Below are positions 1-8,460 of a DNA stretch of 64,000 nt, piece by piece. The stretch covers positions 620,001 through 684,000 of the forward strand of contig NZ_JBFTEH010000001.1 of the NCBI RefSeq assembly GCF_041027365.1, given 5' to 3'. The first letter of the stretch is position 1. Each line of letters opens with the position of its first letter. The stretch is from VKMB-3413 sp041027365. Its GTDB lineage: Bacteria; Pseudomonadota; Alphaproteobacteria; Rhizobiales; Rhizobiaceae. The position numbers and the translations under genes are program-made. The notes under the pieces are model-generated. The model saw only the letters and a list, made by a program, of their open reading frames with translations. It was not told the origin of the DNA and ran no database searches.

Positions 1-2718
1 CACCGAGATCGCCACCGATGAGCCGGTCAGCCACAGGAAGCCGAAGGCGCCGCCGATCGACAGGGGCAGGGCGGTCAGGATGGTGATCGGCTGCAGGAAC
101 GAGTTGAAGAGCAGCGCCAGCGTCGCGAACATCAGCAGGATGCCTGTCGCGATCGCCATCTCGAAGCCCGAGAACATCTCGTTCATCCGCTTGGTGTCGC
201 CCTGCGCCTTCTCGGCGATCCCCTTGGGCAGGGAGCGCATGACCGGCAGCGCGTGCACGCTCTTCTGCGCCTGACCGAGCGTCAGTCCGGACAGCTCGGC
301 CGAGACGGTGGCCGTGCGCTCGCCGTCATAGTGGTCGATCGTCGTCGGGCCGGCACCGAAGTCGAAGCCGGCGATCGCGCCGAGCGGCACGGTGCCCTTG
401 CTCCCGGAGATCTTCAGCGCCTTGATGCGGTCGAGATCGCCGCGCGCCTCGTCGGTCAGCGTCGGGATGACGAAGATCTGCCGGTCGCCGAGATTGTACC
501 TGGCGAGCGCGTCCTCGTTGGCCCCGAGCGTGGAGACGTTCAGGAGCTGGGCGATCTGGCTGGAGGTGATGCCGAGGCTCGCCATCCGCGCCTTGTCCGG
601 ATGCACGACGAGCTCGGGCTTGGCGGCGGCGGCGTCCGAGACCGGGTTGAGCAGCCCCGGCACCGTGCGCATCTCCGCCGCCAGCCTGTTCGCCGTGTCG
701 GCGAGCAGCGCGCTGTCGGTGCCCGCGAGCGTCACGGAGATCTTCGATCCGGACTGGTTGTCGGCGCCGAACTGGATGCGGGCGCCGGGGATGTCGTCGA
801 ACGCCCCGGCAAGGCGCTTCTCGAACTGCTGCTGGCTGACGTCCCGCTCGCTGCGCGGCACGAGGTTCGCCGTCACCGTCGCCGAGGTGACGCTGGCGGT
901 CGTCGTGTGCTGCGGCCCGCCGCCGCCGGTCGTCGCATCGCCGATCGAGGCGAAGACGCTTTGCACCTCCGGCTGCTTTTCCAGGATGGCGCTGACCTTC
1001 TTCACCACCGCGTCGGTCTCGTCCAGCGTCGAGCCCGGCACCAGTTCCACCGAGGCGAGCGCCCGGCCGCGATCGGTGGACGGCATGAACTCCGTCGGAA
1101 GCCTCGTCGCCACGGTGACCGAGCCGGCGAAGAAGGCGATGCCGAGAAGCACCGTCAGCCAGCGGAAGCGCAGCGCCTGGCGCAGGATCGCGAGATAGGC
1201 CGGCACCCAGGCCGGCGTGTCCTCTCGGTGGCCCTTGGCCCCGGCCTTGACGAAATAGGCGCCCATCAGCGGCGTCAGCATGCGCGCGACGACGAGCGAG
1301 AACAGCACCGAGACGCAGACGACGATGGCGAAGCTGACGAACAGCTTGCCGGGAATGCCCGGCATGAAGCCGACCGGCAGGAACACCGAGACGATCGTCG
1401 CCGTCGTCGCGACCACCGCGAGGCCGATCTCGTCGGCCGCCTCGATCGCCGCCTCATAGGCGGTCTTGCCGCTCTGACGCATGTGGCGGACGATGTTCTC
1501 GATCTCGACGATGGCGTCGTCGACGAGAATGCCGACCACCAGCGACAGCGCCAGCAGCGTGATGTTGTTCAGCGACAGGTCGAGCCAGGCCATCACCGCG
1601 AAGGTCGGGATCAGCGACAGCGGCAGGGCCGTCGCCGAGACCAGCGTCGCGCGGATGTCGCGCAGGAACAGGAAGACGACGCCGACGGCGAGCAGGGCGC
1701 CGAGCCACAGCGCCTCGAAGGCCGCGTCGTAGCTCGCCTGGACGAAGTCCGACGACGAGGTGACCTCGGTGAAGCTCACCGCAGGGTTCTTCGCATCCAT
1801 CGCCGCGACGGCAGCCCGCGCCGCCTTGGTCACGCCGATCTGCGAAGAGCCCTTGGCGCTGTAGACGGAGAAGGCGACGACCTCCTTGCCGTCGAGCCGC
1901 GCGCGGTTGCGCGGCTCCTCCCAGCCGTCGACGATCTGGCCGAGATCGGCGAGCCGCACGCTCTTGCCGCCGGAAACCGGGATGGGGGTGTTCTGGAGCC
2001 CCTCGATCGAGGTGACGTTGCCGAGCGTGCGCACCGACTGCTCGGTGCCGCCGACGACCGTGCGCCCGCCCGCCTGGTTGACGTTCTCGGCCGCGAGCGC
2101 CGTCGAGACGTCGCCGACGGTGACGCCGAGCGCGTCGAGCCGCGTCGGATCGAGCTTGACGAGGATGGCGCGATTGACGCCGCCGGAGCGCGTGACCTTG
2201 GAGACGCCGTCGACGGCGAGCAGCGCCTTCGACACGTCGTTGTCGACATACCAGGAGAGCTGGTCCGGCGACATCGCCGGCGCGCGCACGACATAGGTCA
2301 GGATGGCGTTGTCGCCGGCGTTGACGCGGGTGACGATCGGCGTGTTCGCCGCGTCCGGCAGCTGGCTGGCGATGCCGTCGACGGCGTTCTGGACGTCGTC
2401 CGTCGCCTGCATCAGGTCCGTGCCGAGCGAGAACTCGATCGCCGTCACCGAGGATCCCTCGGAGACCGTGGACGTGACGTCCTCGACGCCGGAGATCGTC
2501 GCCACGGCATTCTCGACGATGTCGGTGACCTGGGTCTCGAGCTCGGTCGGGGAGGCGCCTGTCTGCGTCACCGTGACCTTCACCATCGGAAAGTCGATGT
2601 CCGGCATGTTGTTGACGCGCAGCTGCTGGAAGCCCCAGGCGCCGGAGACGGCGAGCGCCAGGAACAGGACGATGGTCGGCAGCGGATGGCGGATGCACCA
2701 GGCGGAGATGTTCTTCAC
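1..2718 (-). CDS. RND-family efflux transporter permease (partial, C-terminus outside window)
   Basis: Inner-membrane, proton-driven pump subunit of an AcrB/MexF-type (HAE1) tripartite efflux system. Reading from a GTG start at 2718, the frame stays open to base 1 (906 codons of the usual ~1030-1050), so roughly the last 130 residues, including the final membrane helices, lie outside the window. Visible are the first membrane helix with the family start ISAWCIRHPLPTIVLF, the periplasmic porter segment, and the central helix motif LVDDAIVEIENIV, whose paired Asp residues form the proton relay. The GTG overlaps the adaptor stop by 4 bp (GTGA), so the two genes are translationally coupled. No outer-membrane channel gene is seen here. 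The family is certain; the exported substrate cannot be read from sequence. Confidence 0.93.
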   Translation of the reverse strand, partial: MKNISAWCIRHPLPTIVLFLALAVSGAWGFQQLRVNNMPDIDFPMVKVTVTQTGASPTELETQVTDIVENAVATISGVEDVTSTVSEGSSVTAIEFSLGTDLMQATDDVQNAVDGIASQLPDAANTPIVTRVNAGDNAILTYVVRAPAMSPDQLSWYVDNDVSKALLAVDGVSKVTRSGGVNRAILVKLDPTRLDALGVTVGDVSTALAAENVNQAGGRTVVGGTEQSVRTLGNVTSIEGLQNTPIPVSGGKSVRLADLGQIVDGWEEPRNRARLDGKEVVAFSVYSAKGSSQIGVTKAARAAVAAMDAKNPAVSFTEVTSSSDFVQASYDAAFEALWLGALLAVGVVFLFLRDIRATLVSATALPLSLIPTFAVMAWLDLSLNNITLLALSLVVGILVDDAIVEIENIVRHMRQSGKTAYEAAIEAADEIGLAVVATTATIVSVFLPVGFMPGIPGKLFVSFAIVVCVSVLFSLVVARMLTPLMGAYFVKAGAKGHREDTPAWVPAYLAILRQALRFRWLTVLLGIAFFAGSVTVATRLPTEFMPSTDRGRALASVELVPGSTLDETDAVVKKVSAILEKQPEVQSVFASIGDATTGGGGPQHTTTASVTSATVTANLVPRSERDVSQQQFEKRLAGAFDDIPGARIQFGADNQSGSKISVTLAGTDSALLADTANRLAAEMRTVPGLLNPVSDAAAAKPELVVHPDKARMASLGITSSQIAQLLNVSTLGANEDALARYNLGDRQIFVIPTLTDEARGDLDRIKALKISGSKGTVPLGAIAGFDFGAGPTTIDHYDGERTATVSAELSGLTLGQAQKSVHALPVMRSLPKGIAEKAQGDTKRMNEMFSGFEMAIATGILLMFATLALLFNSFLQPITILTALPLSIGGAFGFLWLTGSSVAISV

Positions 2719-3863
2719 TGACCGGTCCCTTCGGCCGACGCCTCCTCGGTGACGACGCGCACCCGGTTGCCGTCGTCGAGGAAGCCGGCGCCGCTCGCGA
2801 CGACCCGGTCGCCGGCGGCAAGGTTACCGGCGACCGCGACCCGACCGCCGGCCCGCTGGCCGGTGGTGACGGGCGTCAGCGCCACGGTGTCGTCGCCGGC
2901 GAGCTTGAAGACGGCGGTCTTGCCGTCCTTCCAGGTCAGCGCCGATTGCGCGACCGTCAGCGCGTCGGTGCCGCCGGTCTGGATTGCGGCGCTGACGAAC
3001 ATGCCGGCCTTGAAGCGGCTGTCGCTGCCGAGCGCGATGACGACCGTGCCGAGATGGCTGGTGGCGTCAACCGTCTGGTCGACCGAGGTGACGGCGGCCG
3101 TCACCGCCGTCTTGTCCGGGCCGGTCACCGTCGCCGGGGCGCCCGGCCGGATGGCGGAGAGATACTGCTCCGGCACGTCGACGCGCGCTTCCAGCGCGCC
3201 GTCCTCCTGGATGCGGACGATCTCGGTCGACTGCTGCACGATGCCGCCGGGAACGGCGGGCCGGGCCGAGACGACCCCGGCGAAGGGCGCCTTGATCTCG
3301 GTCCGCGCCAGCTGCACCTCCAGCGTCCGCCGCACCGCCTCGGCCTGCGCCAGCGCGGCCTGTGAGGTCGCGACCGTCGTCTCGCGGTCCTGCGCGGTTT
3401 CCGCCGAGACGGCGCCGGTCTTCACCAGCTTCTGGCCGCGCGCGTTCGACGCCTCGGCCGAGGCGAGTGTCGCCTTCGCACTGGCGATCGCCGCGTCCTG
3501 CTCGGCGATCTCAGCCTTCAGGAGCGAATCGTCGAGCCGCGCGACGACCTCGCCCGCCTCGACGTGGTCGCCCTGGCGTACCAGCACGTCCGTCAGCAGC
3601 AGGCCGCTTGCCTCCGCCCCGAGCGCGACTTCGCGATGAGCGGCGACCGTGCCGGTGGCGAGCACGCTGCCGGCGACGGGGCCGCTCTTCACCGTGTCGG
3701 TGGTGACCGTCAGGCTGGCGGGCTTGGCGGCGGGCGCGGATGCGCCGGCCGGCGCCGGCGCCGCGGCCTTGTCCGCCGCCGCGCCCGGATCGATCGCCCA
3801 GAGCGCCACGAGCGGCAGGGCGAGCAGCGGCAGATAGCGGAGGCGCGTCGGAATTTTCGTCAT
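2715..3863 (-). CDS. RND efflux periplasmic adaptor subunit (HlyD/MFP family)
   Basis: Periplasmic adaptor (membrane fusion protein) that links the RND pump encoded immediately downstream to an outer-membrane channel. The N-terminus from ATG 3863 has a basic stretch, a hydrophobic core (YLPLLALPLVALWAI) and a small-residue region, consistent with a signal peptide or single anchor. Then come a low-complexity Ala/Pro linker, a lipoyl/barrel-sandwich segment (EASGLLLTDVLVRQGDHV), an Ala/Glu/Gln-rich alpha-helical hairpin and beta-barrel domains, the normal order for MexE/AcrA-like adaptors. Length 382 aa is typical. The frame could be extended to a TTG at 3896, but the ATG gives a better export signal; neither has a strong ribosome site. 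It ends in a 4-bp overlap with the permease GTG. Confidence 0.92.
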   Translation of the reverse strand: MTKIPTRLRYLPLLALPLVALWAIDPGAAADKAAAPAPAGASAPAAKPASLTVTTDTVKSGPVAGSVLATGTVAAHREVALGAEASGLLLTDVLVRQGDHVEAGEVVARLDDSLLKAEIAEQDAAIASAKATLASAEASNARGQKLVKTGAVSAETAQDRETTVATSQAALAQAEAVRRTLEVQLARTEIKAPFAGVVSARPAVPGGIVQQSTEIVRIQEDGALEARVDVPEQYLSAIRPGAPATVTGPDKTAVTAAVTSVDQTVDATSHLGTVVIALGSDSRFKAGMFVSAAIQTGGTDALTVAQSALTWKDGKTAVFKLAGDDTVALTPVTTGQRAGGRVAVAGNLAAGDRVVASGAGFLDDGNRVRVVTEEASAEGTGQ

Positions 3864-4212
3864 CGGCACGAAGTCACTGGGAGGATTTCGGTTCAAAGCG
3901 AAGGTAAGACGCCCCGCGGGGCCGTTCCATGCGCAGGCGATTGCGATCTGCTACGAAGTGTTACCGCGCCGGGGCCGGCGCGCTCGGAGGCTCAGGTCGC
4001 TCGCCTCTGTTTCGAATCGCTGCGCGTTCGGACCGCGGATCGATCCGCTCGCGCCGAAGACCATGCGGAAGCCCGTGCCGCCGCGATCCTGCTGCAACCG
4101 CCGTCCTGGCTTGCCGCAGGCTGGAGCCGGCGATCCCCCGCCGGCCCCGCCGCCGAGCTTCTCGCGATGAGGTGTTGACGCGCCGAGGGAAATCGGAGAC
4201 ATAGCGCCCGAC
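3864..4212. other. Gap between RND operon and tRNA-Thr
   Basis: About 350 bases without a convincing gene. Short open frames on both strands here have no recognisable motif and look like GC-rich shadows. It should contain the promoter of the leftward efflux operon, but I could not pick out -35/-10 boxes or an obvious regulator dyad with confidence. Confidence 0.5.
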
Positions 4213-4287
<75 letters not shown>

Positions 4288-4474
4288 TTCCAAGCCATTG
4301 TTATTGTTGAGATCCGTGCGCACGATGGTTGTGCTGCGGTGCGGACATGTCGTGCATCCGACGAATCGAACTGCGCGCTGTGGCTCCGGACCCGCAGGAT
4401 GATCGGCGCCGTGCCCGCCGCTGCGCCGCCTCAGCGGGAGATCAGCCGACCGGCGCCTGCTCGTCGCCGTGCCT

Positions 4475-4846
4475 TCACCCCTCCATCGGCAGCGGCGTCA
4501 TCGACGTGTCCCCGCTGCCGTAGCGCTCCTCGATGGCGACGGAGATCAGGTAGAGGTCGGGCGGCGACATGCGGCTGAGGCCGAAGCCTTCGAACTGCGT
4601 CTCCTTGATGTCGGCCCGGGTGAGCAGCACGACGCCGCGATGGCGCTTGTCCCGGCAGATCTTCAGGAAGAGGTCGTCGACGCTCTTGGCGGGGCCTTCG
4701 ATGATCTGGGTGACGATGCGGCCGTCGAAGGCGATCGCGCCGGAGATCTGGTGCCGGGCGTTCCACGCCCGCGCCTTCTCAACGATATCGGCGAATTCGT
4801 CGGGGCTCATGCCCTCCGCGGTGCTGCTGTAGGAGATGTGCCGCAT
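4475..4846 (-). CDS. BLUF-domain blue-light sensor protein
   Basis: Short (123 aa) stand-alone BLUF protein, predicted to bind FAD and sense blue light. The start at 4846 is set by an SD sequence (GGAGGGCAG) just before the ATG; the open frame extends upstream but without family similarity. The sequence opens with MRHISYSSTA, giving the flavin-contacting Tyr6; Asn29 and Gln47 (NARHQISG, TQIIEG) match the conserved Asn and Gln of BLUF domains, and DKRHRGVVLL is the usual RH motif. The Trp/Met region is altered (FEGFGLSRM). No output domain is fused, so it would act through a partner, as the small PixD-type proteins do. No obvious partner gene is adjacent. Confidence 0.8.
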   Translation of the reverse strand: MRHISYSSTAEGMSPDEFADIVEKARAWNARHQISGAIAFDGRIVTQIIEGPAKSVDDLFLKICRDKRHRGVVLLTRADIKETQFEGFGLSRMSPPDLYLISVAIEERYGSGDTSMTPLPMEG

Positions 4847-5049
4847 CTGCCCTCCGACGCGGGAGACCGCATTGCGCCGCGAATGCGCCGACCCCCAATT
4901 CCCCGAATGCGCCGATCCCCGTCCCCACGTCGATTGCGCGGCCAATAGGTTAGGGCATTGATCCGGCGTGTCCAGAACCGGGTCGGAAGCCGGCTAACGG
5001 ATGTCCAGCGGGCTTGACGCTGGCGGGGCGGGGCAGGGCGGTCGTCCCG

Positions 5050-5469
5050 TCAGCGTGCCATCCCGGCGGTCTCCTCCGAACCGGCTGCGGGAGGCGCGCA
5101 GGAGCGCAGGTGGATCGGCGCGCCCCGGCTCTTGCCGAGCGTCAGGCAGGCGCCGGCGGAGCCGCCGTCCCGCGTCAGCGGGCAGAGCGTCCAGCCGCCG
5201 ACGGTCGCGCCGGAGGCGGCGAGGATCAGATCCGGGATGACCGGCAGATGCGGCGTGTAGACATAGGCGCCGTCCTTCAGCACCGCGTCCGGCGGCGGCT
5301 CCATGCCGGCGCCGGAGCCCTCGACGCTGCCCTGCGTGACCTTCAGGCCGGCCGGCGTCGCCACCCAGTGCTCGGCCCAGCGTGTCTTCTCCACCGAATG
5401 CGTCCAGGAGAGCGTGAAGGCGGCGGCGGCGAGGGTCAGCGTCTTGCCGCCGGTGAGGATGCAGATCAT
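5050..5469 (-). CDS. DUF1850 domain-containing protein
   Basis: Small protein (139 aa) of the DUF1850 family, which is typically encoded beside fused TAXI-type TRAP permeases. Its ATG at 5469 overlaps the TRAP permease stop by 4 bp (ATGA), so it is co-translated. The N-terminus has a hydrophobic stretch (LTLAAAAFTLSWTHSVEKT) that includes the family's conserved WxHSVE-type motif; the middle is basic/aromatic and the C-terminus is Cys-containing. Its biochemical role is not known; the constant neighbourhood suggests an accessory function in TRAP uptake. Its alternative frame overlaps a long spurious reading frame within the permease gene. Confidence 0.82.
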   Translation of the reverse strand: MICILTGGKTLTLAAAAFTLSWTHSVEKTRWAEHWVATPAGLKVTQGSVEGSGAGMEPPPDAVLKDGAYVYTPHLPVIPDLILAASGATVGGWTLCPLTRDGGSAGACLTLGKSRGAPIHLRSCAPPAAGSEETAGMAR

Positions 5470-7619
5470 TCGGCCGGCGTCGCGCTCTTGGTTTCGACTG
5501 GCGCGCGCGAAGCCGGCGCGGGCGGCGCGTTCTTCACCCGCCACCAGTGCAGCGCGATGACGACCGCCGACAGGACGAAGCCCACCTCGTCGGTCGCCGG
5601 CAGCGCCGCGACGAGGGTGAAGGCGGCGGCCGCCGCCAGCAGGCGCTCCCACCATTTCAGCGGCGCCGCGAGATAGCCGATCGCCGCCGCGCCCCACAGG
5701 CCGATCGCGAGGCAGACCTTGACGATGATGTAGGCGACGGCGGGGAAATAGCCGATCTCGGTGGCGAGCGGGCCGCCGTCCTGCAGCATCAGCGCCGGCG
5801 TGTAGACCGCCATGAACGGCACGACGAAGCCGGCGAGCGCCACCTTCACCGCCTCGAAGGCGATCTTCAGCCCCGGCGCCCGCGCGATCGGCGCCGCGGC
5901 GAAGCAGGCGAGCGCCACCGGCGGCGTCAGGTCGGCGAGGATGCCGAAGTAGAAGACGAACATGTGCGAGACGATCAGCGGCACGCCGAGGCCGAGCAGG
6001 GCGGGACCCGCGATCGACGAGGTGATGATGTAGTTGGGGATGGTCGGGATGCCCATGCCGAGGACGATGCAGGTGATCATCGTCAGCACCAGCGACAGGA
6101 ACAGCGAGGTCGCGCCGATGGAGACGATCATCTGGCCGAAGGTCGTGGCGACGCCGGTCAGCGTCATCGTGCCGACGATGATGCCGACGATGGCGCAGGC
6201 GATGCCGACGGGCAGGGCGGTCCTCGCGCCCTCGGCGAGCGCGTCGCGGGTGACGACCAGCGTCTCGCGGCCGCCGCGAAAGACGGCGCAGGCGGCGATC
6301 AGCACCGTGAGCGCCGCGACGACGGGGAAGATCCCGAATCGGAAGAACGCCGCGGCGGCAAGGCCGAGGACGATCCAGAAGACGAAGCGCAGCGCCAGCT
6401 GCGGCATGCGCGACGCCAGCGGGGCGCCGAGGATCAGCAAGGCCGTCAGCGCGAGGCCGATCGTGCCGGCATAGAGCGGGGTGTAGCCGGCGAACAGCAG
6501 CCAGACGAGGACGGCGAGCGGCAGGAGCAGGTACCAGCCCTGGCGCAGCGCCTTGCGCGGCGAGGGAAGTTCGGAGCGTGCCAGGCCGAGGAGGTTCCGC
6601 TTGCCGGCTTCCAGATGCACCATCCAGAACACCGAGCCGAAATAGAGGATCGCCGGAATGATCGCCGCCTGGACGATGGCGGCATAGGGCACGTTCAGCG
6701 TCTCGGCCATGATGAAGGCGACGGCGCCCATCACCGGCGGCATGATCTGGCCGCCCATCGAGGCGGTCGCCTCGACGCCGCCGGCAAATTCGGCGCGATA
6801 GCCGAAGCGCTTCATCAGCGGGATAGTGAACTGGCCGGTGGTGACGACGTTGGCGACGCCGGAGCCCGAGATCGTGCCCATCAGGCCCGACGAGATCACC
6901 GCGACCTTGGCCGCGCCGCCCTTGGCATGGCCGACGAGGCCGAGCGCGATGTCGGTGAACAGCTTGATCATGCCGGCGCGCTCCAGGAACGAGCCGAACA
7001 GGATGAACAGGAAGATGTAGGTCGAGGAGACGTAGACCGGGATGCCGTAGATGCCCTCGGTGCCGAAGGCCATGTGGTCGATCACCTGCGAGAAGGCGTA
7101 GCCGCGGGTCTGGAACATGCCCGGCGCATACTGCCCGAACAGGCAGTAGGCGAGGAACAGGCCGGCGATGATCGGCAGCGCCGGGCCCATGATTCGCCAG
7201 GTGGCGACGAAGAGGATGACGAGCGCGACAACGCCGACCACCGTGTCCTGCATCAGCGGCATGCCGGATCGGAAGATCAGCGCCTTGTATTCGAACCACT
7301 GATAGAAGGCGACGCCCATGCCGGCGATGCCGAGGACCCAGAAGAGGGCGCGCACGGCCACGCTCTCGCGCTTGATCGCGGCGACCAGCGGCAGGCCGAG
7401 CAGGCAGAGGAAGCCGACATGGACCGCCCGCACGATCTGGCTCGGCAGATCCCAGAGGCCGGCCGACGTCGCCAGCTGGAAGAGCGAGAAGACGAAGGCG
7501 ATCGCAAACAGCAGCCGGCCCTCGGTGCCGAGGGGAAAGCCGCTGCCCAAGGGATCGTGCAGGTCCTCCTGCACGTCCTGATCCGGCCCGGGGTCGCTGG
7601 CGCCTGCGCCTTCGTTCAT
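5466..7619 (-). CDS. TRAP transporter permease, fused small and large subunits (TAXI type)
   Basis: Sodium- or proton-coupled importer membrane component in which the DctQ-like and DctM-like subunits are one polypeptide (717 aa, about the family length for 4TM/12TM fusions). The start at 7619 has a strong SD (GGGAGGAG, 7-8 bp away); an open extension to 7763 is not supported. After a short acidic cytoplasmic N-terminus, an initial helix bundle is followed by DctM motifs such as GSFLERAGM, GLMGTISGSGVANVVTTG and GGQIMPPVMGA and a long series of hydrophobic helices. A DUF1850 gene follows with ATGA overlap. The TAXI solute-binding protein that should accompany it is not next to it: the upstream neighbour is a divergent acetyltransferase. 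Confidence 0.92.
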   Translation of the reverse strand: MNEGAGASDPGPDQDVQEDLHDPLGSGFPLGTEGRLLFAIAFVFSLFQLATSAGLWDLPSQIVRAVHVGFLCLLGLPLVAAIKRESVAVRALFWVLGIAGMGVAFYQWFEYKALIFRSGMPLMQDTVVGVVALVILFVATWRIMGPALPIIAGLFLAYCLFGQYAPGMFQTRGYAFSQVIDHMAFGTEGIYGIPVYVSSTYIFLFILFGSFLERAGMIKLFTDIALGLVGHAKGGAAKVAVISSGLMGTISGSGVANVVTTGQFTIPLMKRFGYRAEFAGGVEATASMGGQIMPPVMGAVAFIMAETLNVPYAAIVQAAIIPAILYFGSVFWMVHLEAGKRNLLGLARSELPSPRKALRQGWYLLLPLAVLVWLLFAGYTPLYAGTIGLALTALLILGAPLASRMPQLALRFVFWIVLGLAAAAFFRFGIFPVVAALTVLIAACAVFRGGRETLVVTRDALAEGARTALPVGIACAIVGIIVGTMTLTGVATTFGQMIVSIGATSLFLSLVLTMITCIVLGMGIPTIPNYIITSSIAGPALLGLGVPLIVSHMFVFYFGILADLTPPVALACFAAAPIARAPGLKIAFEAVKVALAGFVVPFMAVYTPALMLQDGGPLATEIGYFPAVAYIIVKVCLAIGLWGAAAIGYLAAPLKWWERLLAAAAAFTLVAALPATDEVGFVLSAVVIALHWWRVKNAPPAPASRAPVETKSATPAE

Positions 7620-7836
7620 CCGCCAGCTCCTCCCAAAGCCTGCAAACCGACCGACGGGCAACCCCGCCAATGTTGGCAGGACCTTAGCGCCGCCGCGGCG
7701 GGCGCGCAAATGGCTGTCCGGATCAAGCGGCGTCCGCTTCCCGGGCGGGATGCCGGGCTGCACGAGCGGTGTGCGTGGCTGCGCCCGGCGTGCTCTACTG
7801 GCGGCTGGACGGAATCGGGAACGGGAAGATTGTCCG

Positions 7837-8328
7837 ATGCTTCAATGGCGGCAGATGCGTCGGCAGGATCTCGCGGCGGTCGTGACGCTCGCCGACTGGG
7901 TTCATGCGAAGCTGCCGGAAGACCTGCGCGTCTTCGCCGAGCGGCTCGACCTGTTTCCCCCGGGCTGCCTCGTTCTCGATGCCGGCGACCACATCGCGGG
8001 ATATGCCGTCGCGCACCCCTGGCGTATGACCGGGCCGCCGAAGCTCGACACGCTGATCGGCCGGCTGCCGGAGCCGGCGGACTGCCTCTATATCCACGAC
8101 GTCGCTCTGGATCCCGCGGTGCGGGGGCAGGGCGCTGCGACCGGGGCGGTCGAGCGGCTGCTGGCGCTCGCGCAAGACTATCCCGCCGCGGCGCTCGTCT
8201 CGGTCTACGGCACCACCGGCTACTGGGCGCGCTTCGGCTTTACCGACGCCAGCGGCCGTATTCCGGCCGAGGCGCTGCAGCCCTACGGGGGCGACGCGTG
8301 CTGGATGGTCCGGATGACGCCGGATTAG
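7837..8328 (+). CDS. GNAT-family N-acetyltransferase
   Basis: Protein of 163 aa with the GNAT fold, expected to transfer an acetyl group from acetyl-CoA to an amine. Motif A is visible as LYIHDVALDPAVRGQGAAT, i.e. the beta-4 strand and the R/Q-x-x-G-x-A pyrophosphate-binding loop, followed by a helix and the C-terminal strand with GTTGYWARFGF. The ATG at 7837 is chosen because similarity begins there; a GGGAAG lies upstream. The substrate is not predictable. It stands alone on the plus strand, 217 bp from the divergent TRAP permease and before the polyamine operon. Confidence 0.85.
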   Translation: MLQWRQMRRQDLAAVVTLADWVHAKLPEDLRVFAERLDLFPPGCLVLDAGDHIAGYAVAHPWRMTGPPKLDTLIGRLPEPADCLYIHDVALDPAVRGQGAATGAVERLLALAQDYPAAALVSVYGTTGYWARFGFTDASGRIPAEALQPYGGDACWMVRMTPD

Positions 8329-8460
8329 GCAGTGCCGGCTTTCTGCCGGGGATCGCCGCATCGGGCTAGGAATCGGCCGCTGAATGCATTTACAGTCGGG
8401 CGAGGCGGCGCCGGCGTCGTCGGATGGACTTCGACCAGTGACAATGAGGGGTAGCTGATC

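Noticed and set aside
253..2721. 822-codon open frame on the plus strand opposite the RND permease gene
   Set aside because: Arg/Asp/Gly-rich, no family motif; it is the usual antisense shadow of a GC-rich gene. The minus-strand frame starting at GTG 2718 carries all RND motifs.
4881..4920. Two copies of a 16-base sequence upstream of the BLUF gene as a CRISPR-like or regulatory array
   Set aside because: Only two copies with an 8-base interval and one mismatch; more likely chance or slippage.
5547..8369. 940-codon open frame on the plus strand opposite the TRAP permease
   Set aside because: Composition is extreme (Arg, Asp, Glu, His, Gln) and it has no motifs; shadow of the permease and the acetyltransferase region.
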